DNA of 64,000 nucleotides from Gnetum montanum. Taxonomy: Eukaryota; Streptophyta; Gnetopsida; Gnetales; Gnetaceae. The stretch lies in the NCBI GenBank assembly GCA_015680685.1, contig MNCI01008066.1:538743-602742 (forward strand), given 5' to 3'. Within the stretch, counting starts at the first letter, position 1. Each line of letters begins with the position of its first letter. Positions 38,012-48,730 of the stretch are shown here, in pieces. The notes under the pieces are model-generated. The model was not told the origin of the DNA. It did no database searches and was given only the letters and a program-made list of their open reading frames with translations. Position numbers and translations under genes: made by a program.

Positions 38012-40698
38012 TCATGTGGTACTTGGTGGTGGTGGTTCCTCCATGGGATGCTTCCCCTTATCTTGTGCTCTAGGTTTTAGAATTTGATGGCTCTGTAATA
38101 GTGCTTGGAGCTTTTCTTCTTCAATTTGGGGATCTTGTGCTATCCATGCTAATGCTCCAATGTTTGATGGAGTCGGTAGCTCCCATGGACATGGTAGTTG
38201 TGGGAACATCTTATTTGCTTTGATGTACCAGACCACAAACAATCGTCATTCCTCCTTGTAGACTCTAGCTTTGTCCTTGTACTCTTGGAAATCTATAAGC
38301 TGTAAAGCCAAGTCTGTTATGACATCTTTCTGTCCTTGGTAGATGGTCTTAACCACCTCTAGTTTAGAATTTGTGACTTCTAACCTCTTCAATGTTTTCT
38401 TATGCTCCACAAATTCTGCTTTATATTTAGCATAGGTGGTAGCTACATACTTTTCAAGCTCTTTTCTCGGGTTTCCTATTGTCAACATGGCTATATTGGC
38501 ATACCGCAGGTTTGCCAATCCCATGTACTCTATGAGATCTTGAATCTACAGGTCCTAACTTTTAAGCTCTACCTAGTGGGCAAACACATATGTGTCCAAT
38601 ATGACCCACAAATCAGTGTGTTGAGCATTGAAGGTGTTGATGTGGGCCTTGGCCATACGGATATGCTTTTCTATGATTTTCTTGTACATCTCCACCTAGT
38701 CTTTGAAATGCTCCTTTAACTTCTCATGTCACTTGGCCTCGTTCATGCTTATTTCAATGGTTGTCTTCTAATGGATTACATGTACCTCCTCCATTGAGAG
38801 GGTTCAATTCTCTCTAGCCAAATAGTTTATTTCTTGGTTAACCCTGACCAACTGCTCCTATAATTGCTAAAAGTTTTCCTTGAGAACATTCTTCTGGTTC
38901 TCCAAAATGGTCAACCAGAGATTGTCAATAGCAAGTTGTTTATTCTCTTCTTGTAAGGTCTTGAGTGCTTTGGCATGCATGTAGGTTTGCACTTATGCCT
39001 TGGAGGCATCCCAGTCGACCTTCTCCTTTTCCTCTGCCACTCTTTTATTGTCCACCAATAGTTTATTAAGCTGCTCCATCTTGAAAGTGTTTAGCTAGTC
39101 TACGAGAATGAATTGAGATGGGTCCTACTATGCAGCTTGCAGGGTAACGAGCCTTTCTTGGAGTCTTGCCAACTTTGTCTCCACATGCTCAGCCTTGATC
39201 TCTACCATGACCAACCTTCCTTTGGTGGAGATGAGGTTTGATTGTGTTGCTATGACATCTTGTGGGATGTCAAACAAGGATGTCATTACTTGCCCTATCT
39301 GTAGCAATCGATCAAGGACATCTTCATGCTTTGTAGGAGTCACTGAGGGACCAACTAGAGTTTGAGCATCTCATGCTCCTGTGAAATTTGCTAGTGGCAC
39401 AACAGGGATGTTGAAAGATTCTTTGATGTGGTCTGTGATAACTTCTATGGCTCCTACTGCATATTGGTGCTGCATGACCACCACTATGGCCACTTCACCT
39501 ATTTCCAATTGCACCTAGAAAGATGTAGCATTCCCTAAAATCTATTGTGACCAATGGATCTCCCCTCCTCCTATTTGTATAGACACCTCATCCCATGCAT
39601 GATTAATAGAAACTGTGGATCGTATGGTATCTTCAATGACGCAGAAGAGATTAGCATCATCATGACTTCCCCAAATGATCGTCTTAACGATGGCCCTGAG
39701 ATGGCTCATCGATGGTCTATAATCCTGTAGTGGTGGTGGTGGTTGGTCTTGCTGGCTCGTGCTAGGCCCTACTTGTTGTTAACTGGCCTTATGCTTGGGA
39801 GTTTGCTAAGCCTTGTAGTTTGAGTTGTAGTGGGTCCCACCATCTATTCTTTCTCTAGCTCCAATGTCTCACCAGCACTCTTCCTTTGGGATGGTGGCTT
39901 TAGTAGTTTGACGAAAGAAGCATTTTGGGCTCTTCTAAAATGTCATTAGTGTACCCCAGAATACCAGCATGTTTACACAGCTTCCTCTTGCCACATTAAC
40001 CTTTCTCATCAATATCGAACTTCCTCTTGTTGCATATGTTGAAATTCTGTTTAATCCTCTTGTGGGAAAGATGTGATAAGTACCAATCTTGAAGTGTATC
40101 CTTTCTTCCAATGTCAACTCTTGATATGTCTTGTCCTCTTTGTCATATGTCCTGTCCAACTAGATTAGCATTGGAAAGAGTGGATAGGTGAGTAACTTTT
40201 GGCCATGTATTTAGAAGGTTCACCACTTTTAAGATGGCCTTGGTAGAAAAATTTACAGACATACCATAAATGTTAACTATGGTGCCTTCTTCTTTATTAT
40301 GCCAAAATTGATACATTTCTCCTAAGTACCAGGCACCACTTTTAGAGAGGATGGGCCAAAATGGGGACCCTTTGAGTTGGTCCCTAATAGTCTCATGAGC
40401 AAATTCCGTAAAAGTTCCAAAATTTAATTCCATGATCACAGCTACTGACGTGGACTTTTCTCGGATAGCCTGAACAAACTCAAGGAATAACATGAGGTGT
40501 TGTCCTTGTCTAGGCACTTCAGCAGCTACTCCTTTTGCCTATCCTGACTGCACAATAGCAGGAATCTCTTGATGGATACTCAAATAATTACACCTCCTAC
40601 TCTACACATTGTTCGAGAGATGCTTATCCTCTACCTCTCCTGGGTCACTTGGACACACCTTGAGAGGGTCCTTCTTGTTGTCCACATTTAGGGACCAT
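38012..40698 (-). pseudogene. ORF2 of element E: plant retrotransposon-associated domain + coiled coil
   Basis: It starts at ATG 40698, which directly follows a splice acceptor (GTGATTGCAG). Residues of the first quarter (40517-39935) include LKGSPFWPILSKSGAWYLGE, IYGMSVNFSTKAILKVVNLL and, after a frame change near 40150, KIGTYHIFPTRGLNRISTYA. This pattern resembles the plant-specific domain usually labelled putative plant transposon protein. An acidic/Pro-rich linker follows. A long heptad-rich region (about 39343-38250) contains MTPTKHEDVLDRLLQIGQVM and AEHVETKLARLQERLVTLQ. The tail is conserved with F: PCPWELPTPSNIGALAWIAQ and KGKHPMEEPPPP, then the stop at 38012. Several stops and frameshifts make it a pseudogene. 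Its role is unknown; position after gag and before the 3' LTR is that of env-like or accessory genes. Confidence 0.75.
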
Positions 40699-40948
40699 CT
40701 GCAATCACATGAGGTCGACCATTAGTAAGGCTATTTACAAAATTTAAATTATACCTTACTTTTGCATTAATGAATTCGTTTCTTATTTAGTGTGGTCTAG
40801 AGTTAGAAAATCTTGTGGAAATGTCCCCTAAAATTTTTAATATTGGGCCTCTAATTTGATTAGGTGGCTTCAAAATTTAATTTCTTGGTGTAGGTGAGGA
40901 GATAAGATTGTTTCTAACACATGTTTATCATCATTTTTTATCAATTAC
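40699..40948 (-). other. predicted leader intron before ORF2 of element E
   Basis: Sense strand: donor ATAAAGG|GTAATT at 40948, a branch-point-like CCTTACTAAT, acceptor CATGTGATTGCAG at 40701-40699, and the ORF2 ATG immediately after. 250 nt. D has the same donor context (56339) and acceptor context (63104). F has the acceptor and a branch-like CTAAC but its donor reads AT instead of GT. Confidence 0.6.
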
Positions 40949-41198
40949 CCTTTATAGTATCCTTTAGATGATGATGAATTCTAAAAAATTTATGCATAAT
41001 TTGGAGTGTACCCCTCCCCCATGACTAAGCTAAACACTGTGGGTTCAAGTAGGTTCTTTTAGAATAAGAATTGGAGCGCTAGCAAGTGAGTTATGGCTAT
41101 TGGAACAAGGGGTGTGCAAGTTGCGAGTTGTAGAAGAAAATTTGACAAATCCCCTCGTGAACAATTGAAAATGATGTTGACATGCATGCAAGGGATCC

Positions 41199-41262
41199 AT
41201 ATATATAATTTTTTTTGACGTGATATTGTGTCGGACCTGATATTGTGTACACGATATCGTGA
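41199..41262 (-). promoter_or_regulatory. internal U3-like promoter upstream of ORF2 in element E
   Basis: Sense strand reads ACGATATCGTGTACACAATA, then two further AATATCA units, then A-rich sequence and ATTATATATATGG. It has the same composition as the family's U3 (GATATC palindromes followed by a TATA box), but sits about 500 nt upstream of the ORF2 ATG. Equivalent blocks are present in D (56024-56100) and F (48225-48258). Confidence 0.55.
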
Positions 41263-42594
41263 CCTATTTAAAGTAGGGTACTTAGAAAAATTGATAAATT
41301 TTGGAAATTCTAAACTCAAAAATGAAGGACTTAAAGTCAGTGTAAAAGGTCCAGGGTAATATTAAATATTCCTAAAGGCACAAAAAGTATAATGGTGTAG
41401 AATATGACAATGAAATGCATGAATTGGATGAGGAGAAAGGACATGTTTCGATACATAGAAACATTTGAACCAAAAGGATGATTGAGGAAAAGAGTATTGT
41501 AATCCTTGGAGGGTATAAAATGATGTGATGGTGATGTGTTATGAGTGTAGATTACAAGGGTTACGCAAGTGGGTCCTCCCCAAAGCAAGTTCCAACCTAT
41601 AATGCCCTTACGTAACCACACCTTAAAATGTCCATAGGCACTAGAAGGGTTAAATGTAATCTACACCAATTTCACAAAACACAAACATGTAAATACCACC
41701 TTGATGAGGTATAAATTCAATGCTACACAAGTCATGAGTCCCAATTACATAAACAACAAGATGGAACAAATTGTAGAAGGGATTGCAAAGAGTGGGACAT
41801 GAGGTAACTGACCCAAGGCACAATGAATCCTGAGTGTAGGGCATGATTAATGTGTCATTAACCCATCATTCCAAAATCAAGACCAAGTCCATTCCTCCGA
41901 TCAGTGACATCGCATTATTTCATCCCATGATGGACAACCATCAGAGCATCATGACAACGTGTATGATCACTTGGCGTTTTGTTCAAGGGAGAAGTAATTT
42001 TTGCTTTGTGGGCACACATGTTTTTTCTTTATCAATGCTTAATCCAGAGAAGCCACCTACCTTCAGGCATGGGTGCATGTCTTTCTAGTGGGACTCCTTA
42101 GAATAGCATTATTTTCTTGAATTGAGTGCCTTTATTACTCTTACTCCCATTTTTCATTAGATCTACAAGGATCTTAGTACAATCAGGCTGTATGGTAACT
42201 CTCACAAATGTCACCAAAGAGAATCCACAAGTCCCCTTGATGTCACACCCTGGCCATTCCTTCTTTGTCCATCATTCTTCACTCTGGGCATAATGAGCAC
42301 AAAATTACTTTAAGTTTTAATGATGTCAAAAATATCATTATACCCAAGGTAGGACCTCTTATTAATAGAATGGATGAGTGGATGTTGTGGGCTCGCCGTC
42401 CAAATAATTAGTTACCTAGGACTTGATGGCATAGAACAACACCTCATCCAATGAGTCACATGAGTGTTTTATTTGTAGATCAGATTACTCATAAAAAGAA
42501 AAAAAGACAAGACAATAAATTGAAAGATGAAAAACTGGAAAACAAAAAATTGTAAAATTAAAGGAAAGGAAAACATTTATTAATTTTGTTGTTG
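41263..42594 (-). other. central non-coding spacer of element E
   Basis: Aligns with 46836-48224 of F and with 54500-56020 of D, including ATGTCACATC/ CAAGGGGACTTGTGG and CCACTAGAAAGACATG blocks in all three. No reading frame is shared, so it looks like a conserved untranslated region rather than a gene. Confidence 0.6.
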
Positions 42595-42599
42595 TTAGA

Positions 42600-42617
42600 A
42601 TGGGGGATACCCCCCAT
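42600..42617. other. perfect 7-bp hairpin at the end of gag (element E)
   Basis: ATGGGGG-ATAC-CCCCCAT just inside the gag stop codon. The identical hairpin is at 46813-46830 in F, with the stop codon the same distance away. Confidence 0.85.
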
Positions 42618-43958
42618 AACTAAACGGTTGAGCATAGCTAGAATTAATAAATGAAAGTTTTGGATTCTTGCATGTTGGAAATATTTGAACCTGGCCATAT
42701 TCGAACCATGGGATGTCTTTTGATTTGGTGGTTGGAATGTACCTAGAGTGGGGTTCACACACTTGATTATAGTAAGCATAGTAGTTAATTGATGAATGGT
42801 TGACCCACTATGGAACCCGTGACCATAAGATCATATGCAAGGATCAACATGTCTCCCCATGTGGCTATATTCATTGGGCCCCATGGTTGTTGGAGTATTG
42901 AGTGGTGGCCCTAATAAGGTAACATGAGGCATTGGGTTCGAAGAGGAAGATGCACCATAGTATCAGAGTTGTGTTGATTTGGTGAATGCAATGGTTTCTA
43001 AACTATGGTGTCCCTTTCTACAGTCACATCTAAAGAAGGGATGCCTATGATGTTGTGGAGGATTCCCACTACTGTTGATGGTAGAAGAAAAAGTAATGTT
43101 CTTGGGTTGATGCTGTGGTGCAAAACCTTCTAGAACACTTGGTGGCGATGTAAAAGGAGGTGAAGGATGAGAATGTTGAAATTAAGAAGAAGTGTAATGT
43201 ACATGAGGTGGTGGTCCTGTTGGAGAGGATATGGGTTGATAGTATTGAGGAGAATAATAATAATGTGGCAAGATAGAATATGTTGACCTAGTTGGGAAAA
43301 CAGGATGTTGAACTTGATAAGCACTTAGGTTTGGATGGTATGAAGGGTGTAACCACTTTGTGGATGGCCTCCCCCATGACTAGGATTGTTGCCACTGTGA
43401 TTGAACATAATATTTTTGTATGAACTCTAGATGTAACATTCTTCTCCAATGATCATGTAAATGTGACAAGATTGGGCATTGGCCCTTGGGGTGATTGTAT
43501 AGGAAAATGTTACATTGATACGTATGATTGGTAGTTATGCCTTATTCTCTTCAACCCTCCTTTCTGATTGTTGAAAGATTTTTTGTCCTGTTTCTTGGAT
43601 TGTCATAATTCTACCTCTAATAGTGTTGACATATTCTCCACATTTTTCATGTACCCATTCCATTATCTTATTAATATTTTCCTCAATTTCATCTAGTGAT
43701 TTTTGCATTGGAAAATGTAGAAACAGTTGCACTTCCTCAAGGTAAGATTATTTCTCCTCTTTATGGTTATGGACCTTTGCTAATCTGAGATTTTGGTCCC
43801 ATTGAGAAGCTTTCAACATTCTAAAATTTAGATATTTCTCCTTCTTCTTTTGCTACCCGCTTAATAAGCTCTTGGAGTTTATGGGTTTGTAGGTCGTATA
43901 GTTGACCTCAAGCATACATCCCTAGGGTTTTCCTTGTTTCATTACGGAGCCCATCTAT

Positions 43959-43963
43959 GATAT
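43959..43963. repeat. target-site duplication of element F, left copy (GATAT)
   Basis: GATAT before the 5' LTR; the same five bases at 52490-52494 follow the 3' LTR. Both belong to E's gag, and removing F with one copy restores the continuity seen in F's own gag. Confidence 0.93.
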
Positions 43964-44710
43964 TGATGGGATGTGACATCGCATGGGCTGCAATATCGCA
44001 TCTGTCATGATATCGCATACGCGATATCACGTCTTCCCCTACGATATCGTGTACGTGATATCGCAGTCCACCACAATGTCTACCCATAGTGTGGTAAATG
44101 TAATTGTACGACATCCTTTATTCAAGTGTGACGTACTTGGACACGCACATGACCGACAATAAAGATCGAGATTATTTCATCATTGTAGCATTTACTTTGT
44201 TTATTTATTTATTTAATTTTTATTTACTGCTTTCCTAATTAGTCTCTCTCACCCTTATCTCCTAGTAACGCGGAATGAGTACGACTTGATTACGAGCATT
44301 TAAGTGTGACTACTTGGTAGCCCAGTGGTGTACCTAGGATCTGCACTTGGTAATCCCAGTGGTAGTCATGCACAAGGTCCAAGATATGTATGGATGATCA
44401 AGGAACGACTTCTCATTGCACTTAGGCTAGATTAGATTCTCTTACCCTTTCCCTCCTAGCTTAACTTAGTTAATATTATTTTCCACCGCCTTCAGGAGTA
44501 GCGTTAGATTAGGATCACATCATACACCTCACTCTAAACTAAATCATACGTGACAAAGATAATACTAGTCCAGGTGGGAAGATAGTGAACTGCAACATAA
44601 GGATAATTGTCTAAGTGCCACAACTAGTCTGTCTGTGGAGTTTGACCAGATCGCGTGTGAGAACGCTCATATTCGTATGGTTGAGTGTAGGGGTATCTTG
44701 CCACTCATCA
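43964..44710 (+). repeat. 5' LTR of element F (747 bp), core promoter deleted
   Basis: TGATGGGATG ... GCCACTCATCA. Compared with the 3' LTR it lacks 100 bp at 44079/44080 that in the 3' LTR carry TATAAATA and the presumed start site; the breakpoints share a GT, suggesting microhomology deletion. It has about 14 extra bases in the palindromic U3. The polyadenylation block AATAAA is intact (44158-44163). Confidence 0.92.
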
Positions 44711-44711
44711 T

Positions 44712-44730
44712 TGGCACCGTTGCTGGGGAT
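44712..44730 (+). promoter_or_regulatory. primer-binding site of element F (tRNA-Asp-like)
   Basis: TGGCACCGTTGCTGGGGAT one base after the LTR. It differs at two positions from the complement of the plant tRNA-Asp 3' end (TGGCGCCGTTGCCGGGGA). Use of this primer is typical of Athila-type and some related Gypsy lineages. Confidence 0.8.
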
Positions 44731-44852
44731 GGTGCTAGTTATCTAGATTAGTTATATCATACAAGGTTGTTGTATAGAACTTAACAATATATCTCTTAGG
44801 AAGAAGAAATAATTATTAAAAGTCACATGCAAATTCACACACCTTTACAACA

Positions 44853-46835
44853 ATGCCTCTCCTACAAGATCACAACAATGCCACACTTAGTGAGGAAGTT
44901 TATTGGAGAACCAACGAACTATATACTGATGAAGATTGGAGTATACAACTTGAAGTAGGGGTTTCTTATAAACATGAACAAAAGAAACGTCATCCCAACA
45001 CATGAAAGCATAACTTACCCGATGACGATGAACCCCTACTGGCCACTACAAGCTTAACACAAATACAAGAGGTCATTTGAATGTCACGTAGGCATCGTAA
45101 AGAGAGTTTTCTACCCAAGCTCAATTTAAAAAATTTTCATAAATTTTCAAGAGGCTATGACTTAGATCCGTATCAACATTTACAAGCCTTCTACAATGCC
45201 TGCACATGGAAAAACATTGATAATGGTTGGCAAAAACTTAAGCTCTTTTCCATGACACTCATTGACCAAGCAAAAGTATGGTATAGATCGTTAAAACCAA
45301 ATTCAATATGATGCTGGTCAACAATGGTAGAGGTCTTTAACGAAAAATATCAAACCTACGCAAGAGTGTCAGCCTTGAGGAAACAAATCCAAGGATGGAA
45401 ACAAGCACAACATGAACCCTTGGACATGGCCTTAGAAAGATATCATGCGTTGTTATACAACTGTCCAGGCCATGGGTTTTCCGAGGAAAGGCTAATGTAC
45501 CATATCATTGATGGGCTACGTAATGAAACAAGAGAGACCCTAGGAATGTATGCCCAAGGTCAACTATATGAACTACGAACCCATCAAATCCAAGAGCTTA
45601 TTAAGTGGGTAGCAAAAGAAGAAGGAGAATTAGCTAGATGGGAGAGTGTTGAAAAACATCAATGGGACCAAAATTTCAACTTAACAAAGGTCCATGATCA
45701 TAAAAAGGAGACATCAACCAATCTCAAGGTGGAAATATCATCTTTTCCAATATAATAAACATTAGAAGAAGCTGAGCAAAATATCAATAAGATGTTGGAA
45801 TCGACGTATCAAAAGTGTGGAGAATTTATCAACATCATTGAAGATAGAGTTTTGACAACCTAAGAAGCAGGACAAAATAGTAGAAAATCGGAAAGAAGGG
45901 ATAAGGAAAATAAGTGCTCAACTACTAATCATACATAAAAATGCAACATATGCTTGTACAATCACCCCAAGGGTCAATGCCCAATCTTGTTACATTTATA
46001 TGAGCATTGGGGAAACACGTTACATCTAGAGTTCATATAGAGATACTGTGTTCGATCACAGTGGAAACAACCCTAGTCATGGGGGAATCCACCCTTAGAC
46101 TGGAGGCACCCTTCATATCATCCAAATACAAATGCTTATCTTGTTCAACATCCTATTTCCCCAACTGGGCCAACATACTTTATCTCACCAAAGTACTATT
46201 CTCCACAATACTATCAGCCCATGCCTCCAACATAACCACCACCTTGTGTACCTTATAATCCTCCTAATTTTCAACATTCTCATCCTTTCCCTCCTTCTAC
46301 ATTTCCACCAACTATTCCTAAGGTTCCTGCACCACCGCAACAACCCATGAACAACACTTGTGCTACTACTACTAATAGCAGTGAAAAGCCTCCTCAACAT
46401 CAAAAACTTCCATTCTTTAAACACGGTTGTAAGAAGGGACAACATCATTCTGAGGCTACTGCACCTTCCAACCCAGCACAAGTCCAACAATGTGGTGCAC
46501 CCTTAGCTTTGAACCCAATGTGTCATGTAACTTTATCAGGGCCACCAACTCACACTCCAACAATAATACAGCCCAATGAACACAACCATGGGAGGCATCA
46601 TCCTAATCCTTGCATACCATCTAATGGTCCCAAATATCATAGTGGGTCAACTCGTTATCCAAGAACTACATCACATAAAGTGCCCTACTATGCTTACTAC
46701 AATCAAGTGTGTGAACCCCAAGGGGATAAGTCTGGACCTATTTCAATATTTCTAACATGCAAGGATCCTTATCTTTTATTTATTAATCCTTGCCATCCAC
46801 AACTGCTTAGTTATGGGGGATACCCCCCATTCTAA
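44853..46835 (+). pseudogene. gag of element F (661 codons, nonsense-riddled, no frameshift)
   Basis: One frame runs from ATG 44853 to TAA 46833-46835. Order: a short N-terminal segment with YWRTNELYTDED (shared with E); the Retrotrans_gag-like core (45081-45660) with YDLDPYQHLQAFYNAC, WQKLKLFSMTLI, KQIQGWKQAQHEPLDMALER, LLYNCPGHGFSEER, IIDGLRNETRETLG; a knuckle C-NI-C-LYN-H-PKGQ-C at about 45940; a long Pro/Tyr/His-rich tail; and the end LSYGGYPPF. I count ten in-frame stops and no frameshift, so the pieces stay in register. Several stops are where E or D has Gln or Arg (CAA/CAG/CGA), as expected from C-to-T decay of methylated DNA. It once formed the capsid/nucleocapsid of virus-like particles; now inactive. 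Confidence 0.82.
46813..46830. other. perfect 7-bp hairpin at the end of gag (element F)
   Basis: ATGGGGG-ATAC-CCCCCAT, encoding part of the YGGYPPF tail; the stop codon follows at 46833. Identical in E. Confidence 0.85.
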
Positions 46836-48224
46836 TAACAAGAAGGATTAATAAATATTTTTCATTTTCTTTAAATTTTCAAGTTTTTGTTTTCCATTTT
46901 TTCATTTTTCAACTTTTTGTTTTATCTTTTTATCTTTTTGTATTTTTTGTCTTTTTCCATTTTTTTAAGTAATCTCATCTATGAATAAAACACTCATGTG
47001 GATCGTTGGTTGAGGTGTGTTTTATGTTATTAAGTCATGAGTGATCAATTATTTGGAATAGTAAGCCCATTACACCCACTCATCCATTCTACAAATAAAG
47101 AGGTTCTGTTTGAGGGTATAGTGATATTCTTGACATTTTTTGAAACTTAAAATTAATTTTGTGTTCATTGTACCCAGAGTGAAGAAGGATGGACCAAGAT
47201 GGAATGATTAGGATGTGACATCAAGGGGACTTGTGGATTCTCTTTGGTGACATCTGTGGGAGTTATCGTGCAATATGGTTGTACTAAGATCCTTGTAGAT
47301 CTAATGAAAAATGGGAGTAAGAGTAATCAAAAGGGCACTCAAAAATAAAACGCTGTTCTAGGGGGTCCCACTAGAAAGACATGCACCCATGCCTGAAGGT
47401 TGGCGATTTCTCTGGATTCAGTATTCAAAAAAAAAACAAGAAAAAGAAAAAACAAAGTGCCATAAAAAAAAGTCACTCCTCCCTTGAACGAAACGCCAAG
47501 TGATCGTACGCCTTGTTATTGTGGTACTCTCATAGTTGTTCATCATGGGATGAAACAATGCGATGTCATTGATTAGAGGAATGGACTTGGTCCTGATCTT
47601 GGAACGACGGGTAAATGACATGTTAATCATGCTTTACATGCAGGATTCGCTGTGCCCAGGGTCAATTACCTCATGTCCCAATCTCTACGATCCTTTTCTA
47701 TACTTCGTCTCATCTCACTATTTGTGTAATTGTAGCTCATGTCCCGTGTAGCATAGAATTCTCACCTCATTTCTATGATATTTACATGTGTGTGTTTTGT
47801 GGAGTTAGTGCGGATTACATTTAACCCTTCTAGTGCCCACGAACACTTTAAATGTGGTTACACAAGGGCATCATAGGTTGAAACCTGCTTTGGGGAGGAC
47901 CCACTTTTGTAATTTTTGTAATTTTCACTTATAACATCACTCACACACACCATTTCTCACCCTCAGCTTAATTTTTCAATTGATTTTCTTTCCCTACTAT
48001 TATCCTTCTGAATTTCAACGTTCCAATGTACCATTACATACCCTTTTTCTTACCACCCACATTTTTATTGGTAAAATCCACACCGTTATCATTAATGGTG
48101 TCTTTTGAATTAATGAAATTTCCCTTGAACATCTTGATCATAGTAAATGTCCTCAATTTCCAACGTTAATTTCAAGAAAATTGTTTGAAAACTTCAGTAT
48201 TTCCTTGGTGTCTCACATCATTAG
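46836..48224 (+). other. central non-coding spacer of element F
   Basis: Opens with a T-rich stretch (TTTTTGTTTT-type runs to about 46975). Blocks conserved in E and D include GAGTGAAGAAGGATGG, GACATCAAGGGGACTTGTGG, CCACTAGAAAGACATG and GAGGACCCACTTTTG. Frames on both strands are short and not shared. Confidence 0.6.
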
Positions 48225-48258
48225 GGACAATATATCGCATCCCATTTACTTATAAATA
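48225..48258 (+). promoter_or_regulatory. internal promoter upstream of ORF2 in element F
   Basis: ACAATATATCGCATCCC followed by TTATAAATAGG (TATAAATA at 48251-48258), 473 nt upstream of the ORF2 ATG. The TATA matches the one in the family LTR; the palindromic part is shorter than in D and E. Confidence 0.55.
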
Positions 48259-48435
48259 GGTACCCCCACTGCAACACTTAGCATCATTTTTTCATTCACG
48301 CATTGGGAGTTTTCAAAATTTTTCTCTACGACTTGCGATTAAGTGACCCTTGCTTTTCTACTCATATCTCACTCGTTGGTACTCTGATTTTTATTCCGTT
48401 TGAACCTGCTTGAACCCAGAGTGTTTAGTTTAGTT

Positions 48436-48446
48436 GTGGGGGAGAG
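48436..48446 (+). promoter_or_regulatory. internal polypurine tract, element F
   Basis: TTTAGTTGTGGGGGAGAG repeats the context of the true tract (TTCAGTCGTGGGGGTA at 51641-51656). E has it at about 41007-41020 (minus) and D at about 56264-56276. Could be an internal plus-strand primer site; that use is inference. Confidence 0.5.
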
Positions 48447-48509
48447 ACACTTGCCGAAAAGTGCCTAAACTTTTTGAAATTTATCATCACCCAAAGAATA
48501 TCAATTAGG

Positions 48510-48730
48510 ATAATTAACTATAACACCTAGAATAATTGTGCCTAAAAATCATTTAACGCCTAGGTATACTGGGAAACTAAAACGGAAACCACCTAAGTAA
48601 CAGGACTCATTATTACAAAATTTTGGGCACAATCACACGTGATAAAAAAAGATCATTAATTAAGGCAAGTAGTAAGGTATAACTTAAATTCTAAAACAAC
48701 CTTACTAACACTTGGCCCATGTGATTGCAG
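48510..48730 (+). other. leader intron before ORF2, donor mutated (element F)
   Basis: Acceptor CCATGTGATTGCAG with branch-like CCTTACTAAC about 25 nt before it, then the ATG at 48731. The place of the donor reads ATTAGG|ATAATT, where E has AAAGG|GTAATT and D AAAGG|GTAAGT, so the GT is lost in this copy. Confidence 0.5.

Larger units (their letters stand above)
42595..43963 (-). pseudogene. gag of element E, second half
   Basis: It continues the frame broken by element F at 43963/52490; the sequence reads ...GTACCATATC before F and ATAGATGGGCT after it, as in F's own gag. It contains DGLRNETRKTLGMYA, a stretch matching F's ELIKWVAKEEGE, a knuckle in which the second Cys has become Phe (C-NI-F-LYN-H-PKGQ-C), and a Pro/His/Tyr-rich C-terminal part. 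It ends LSYGGYPPF with a TAA at 42597-42595. Stops are scattered, including a TAG at 43382-43380 also present at the same place in F. Confidence 0.75.

Noticed and set aside
46185-46490. 101-codon minus-strand frame rich in Arg, Leu and Trp
   Set aside because: It is the antisense of the Pro/His-rich gag tail of element F; composition follows from that.
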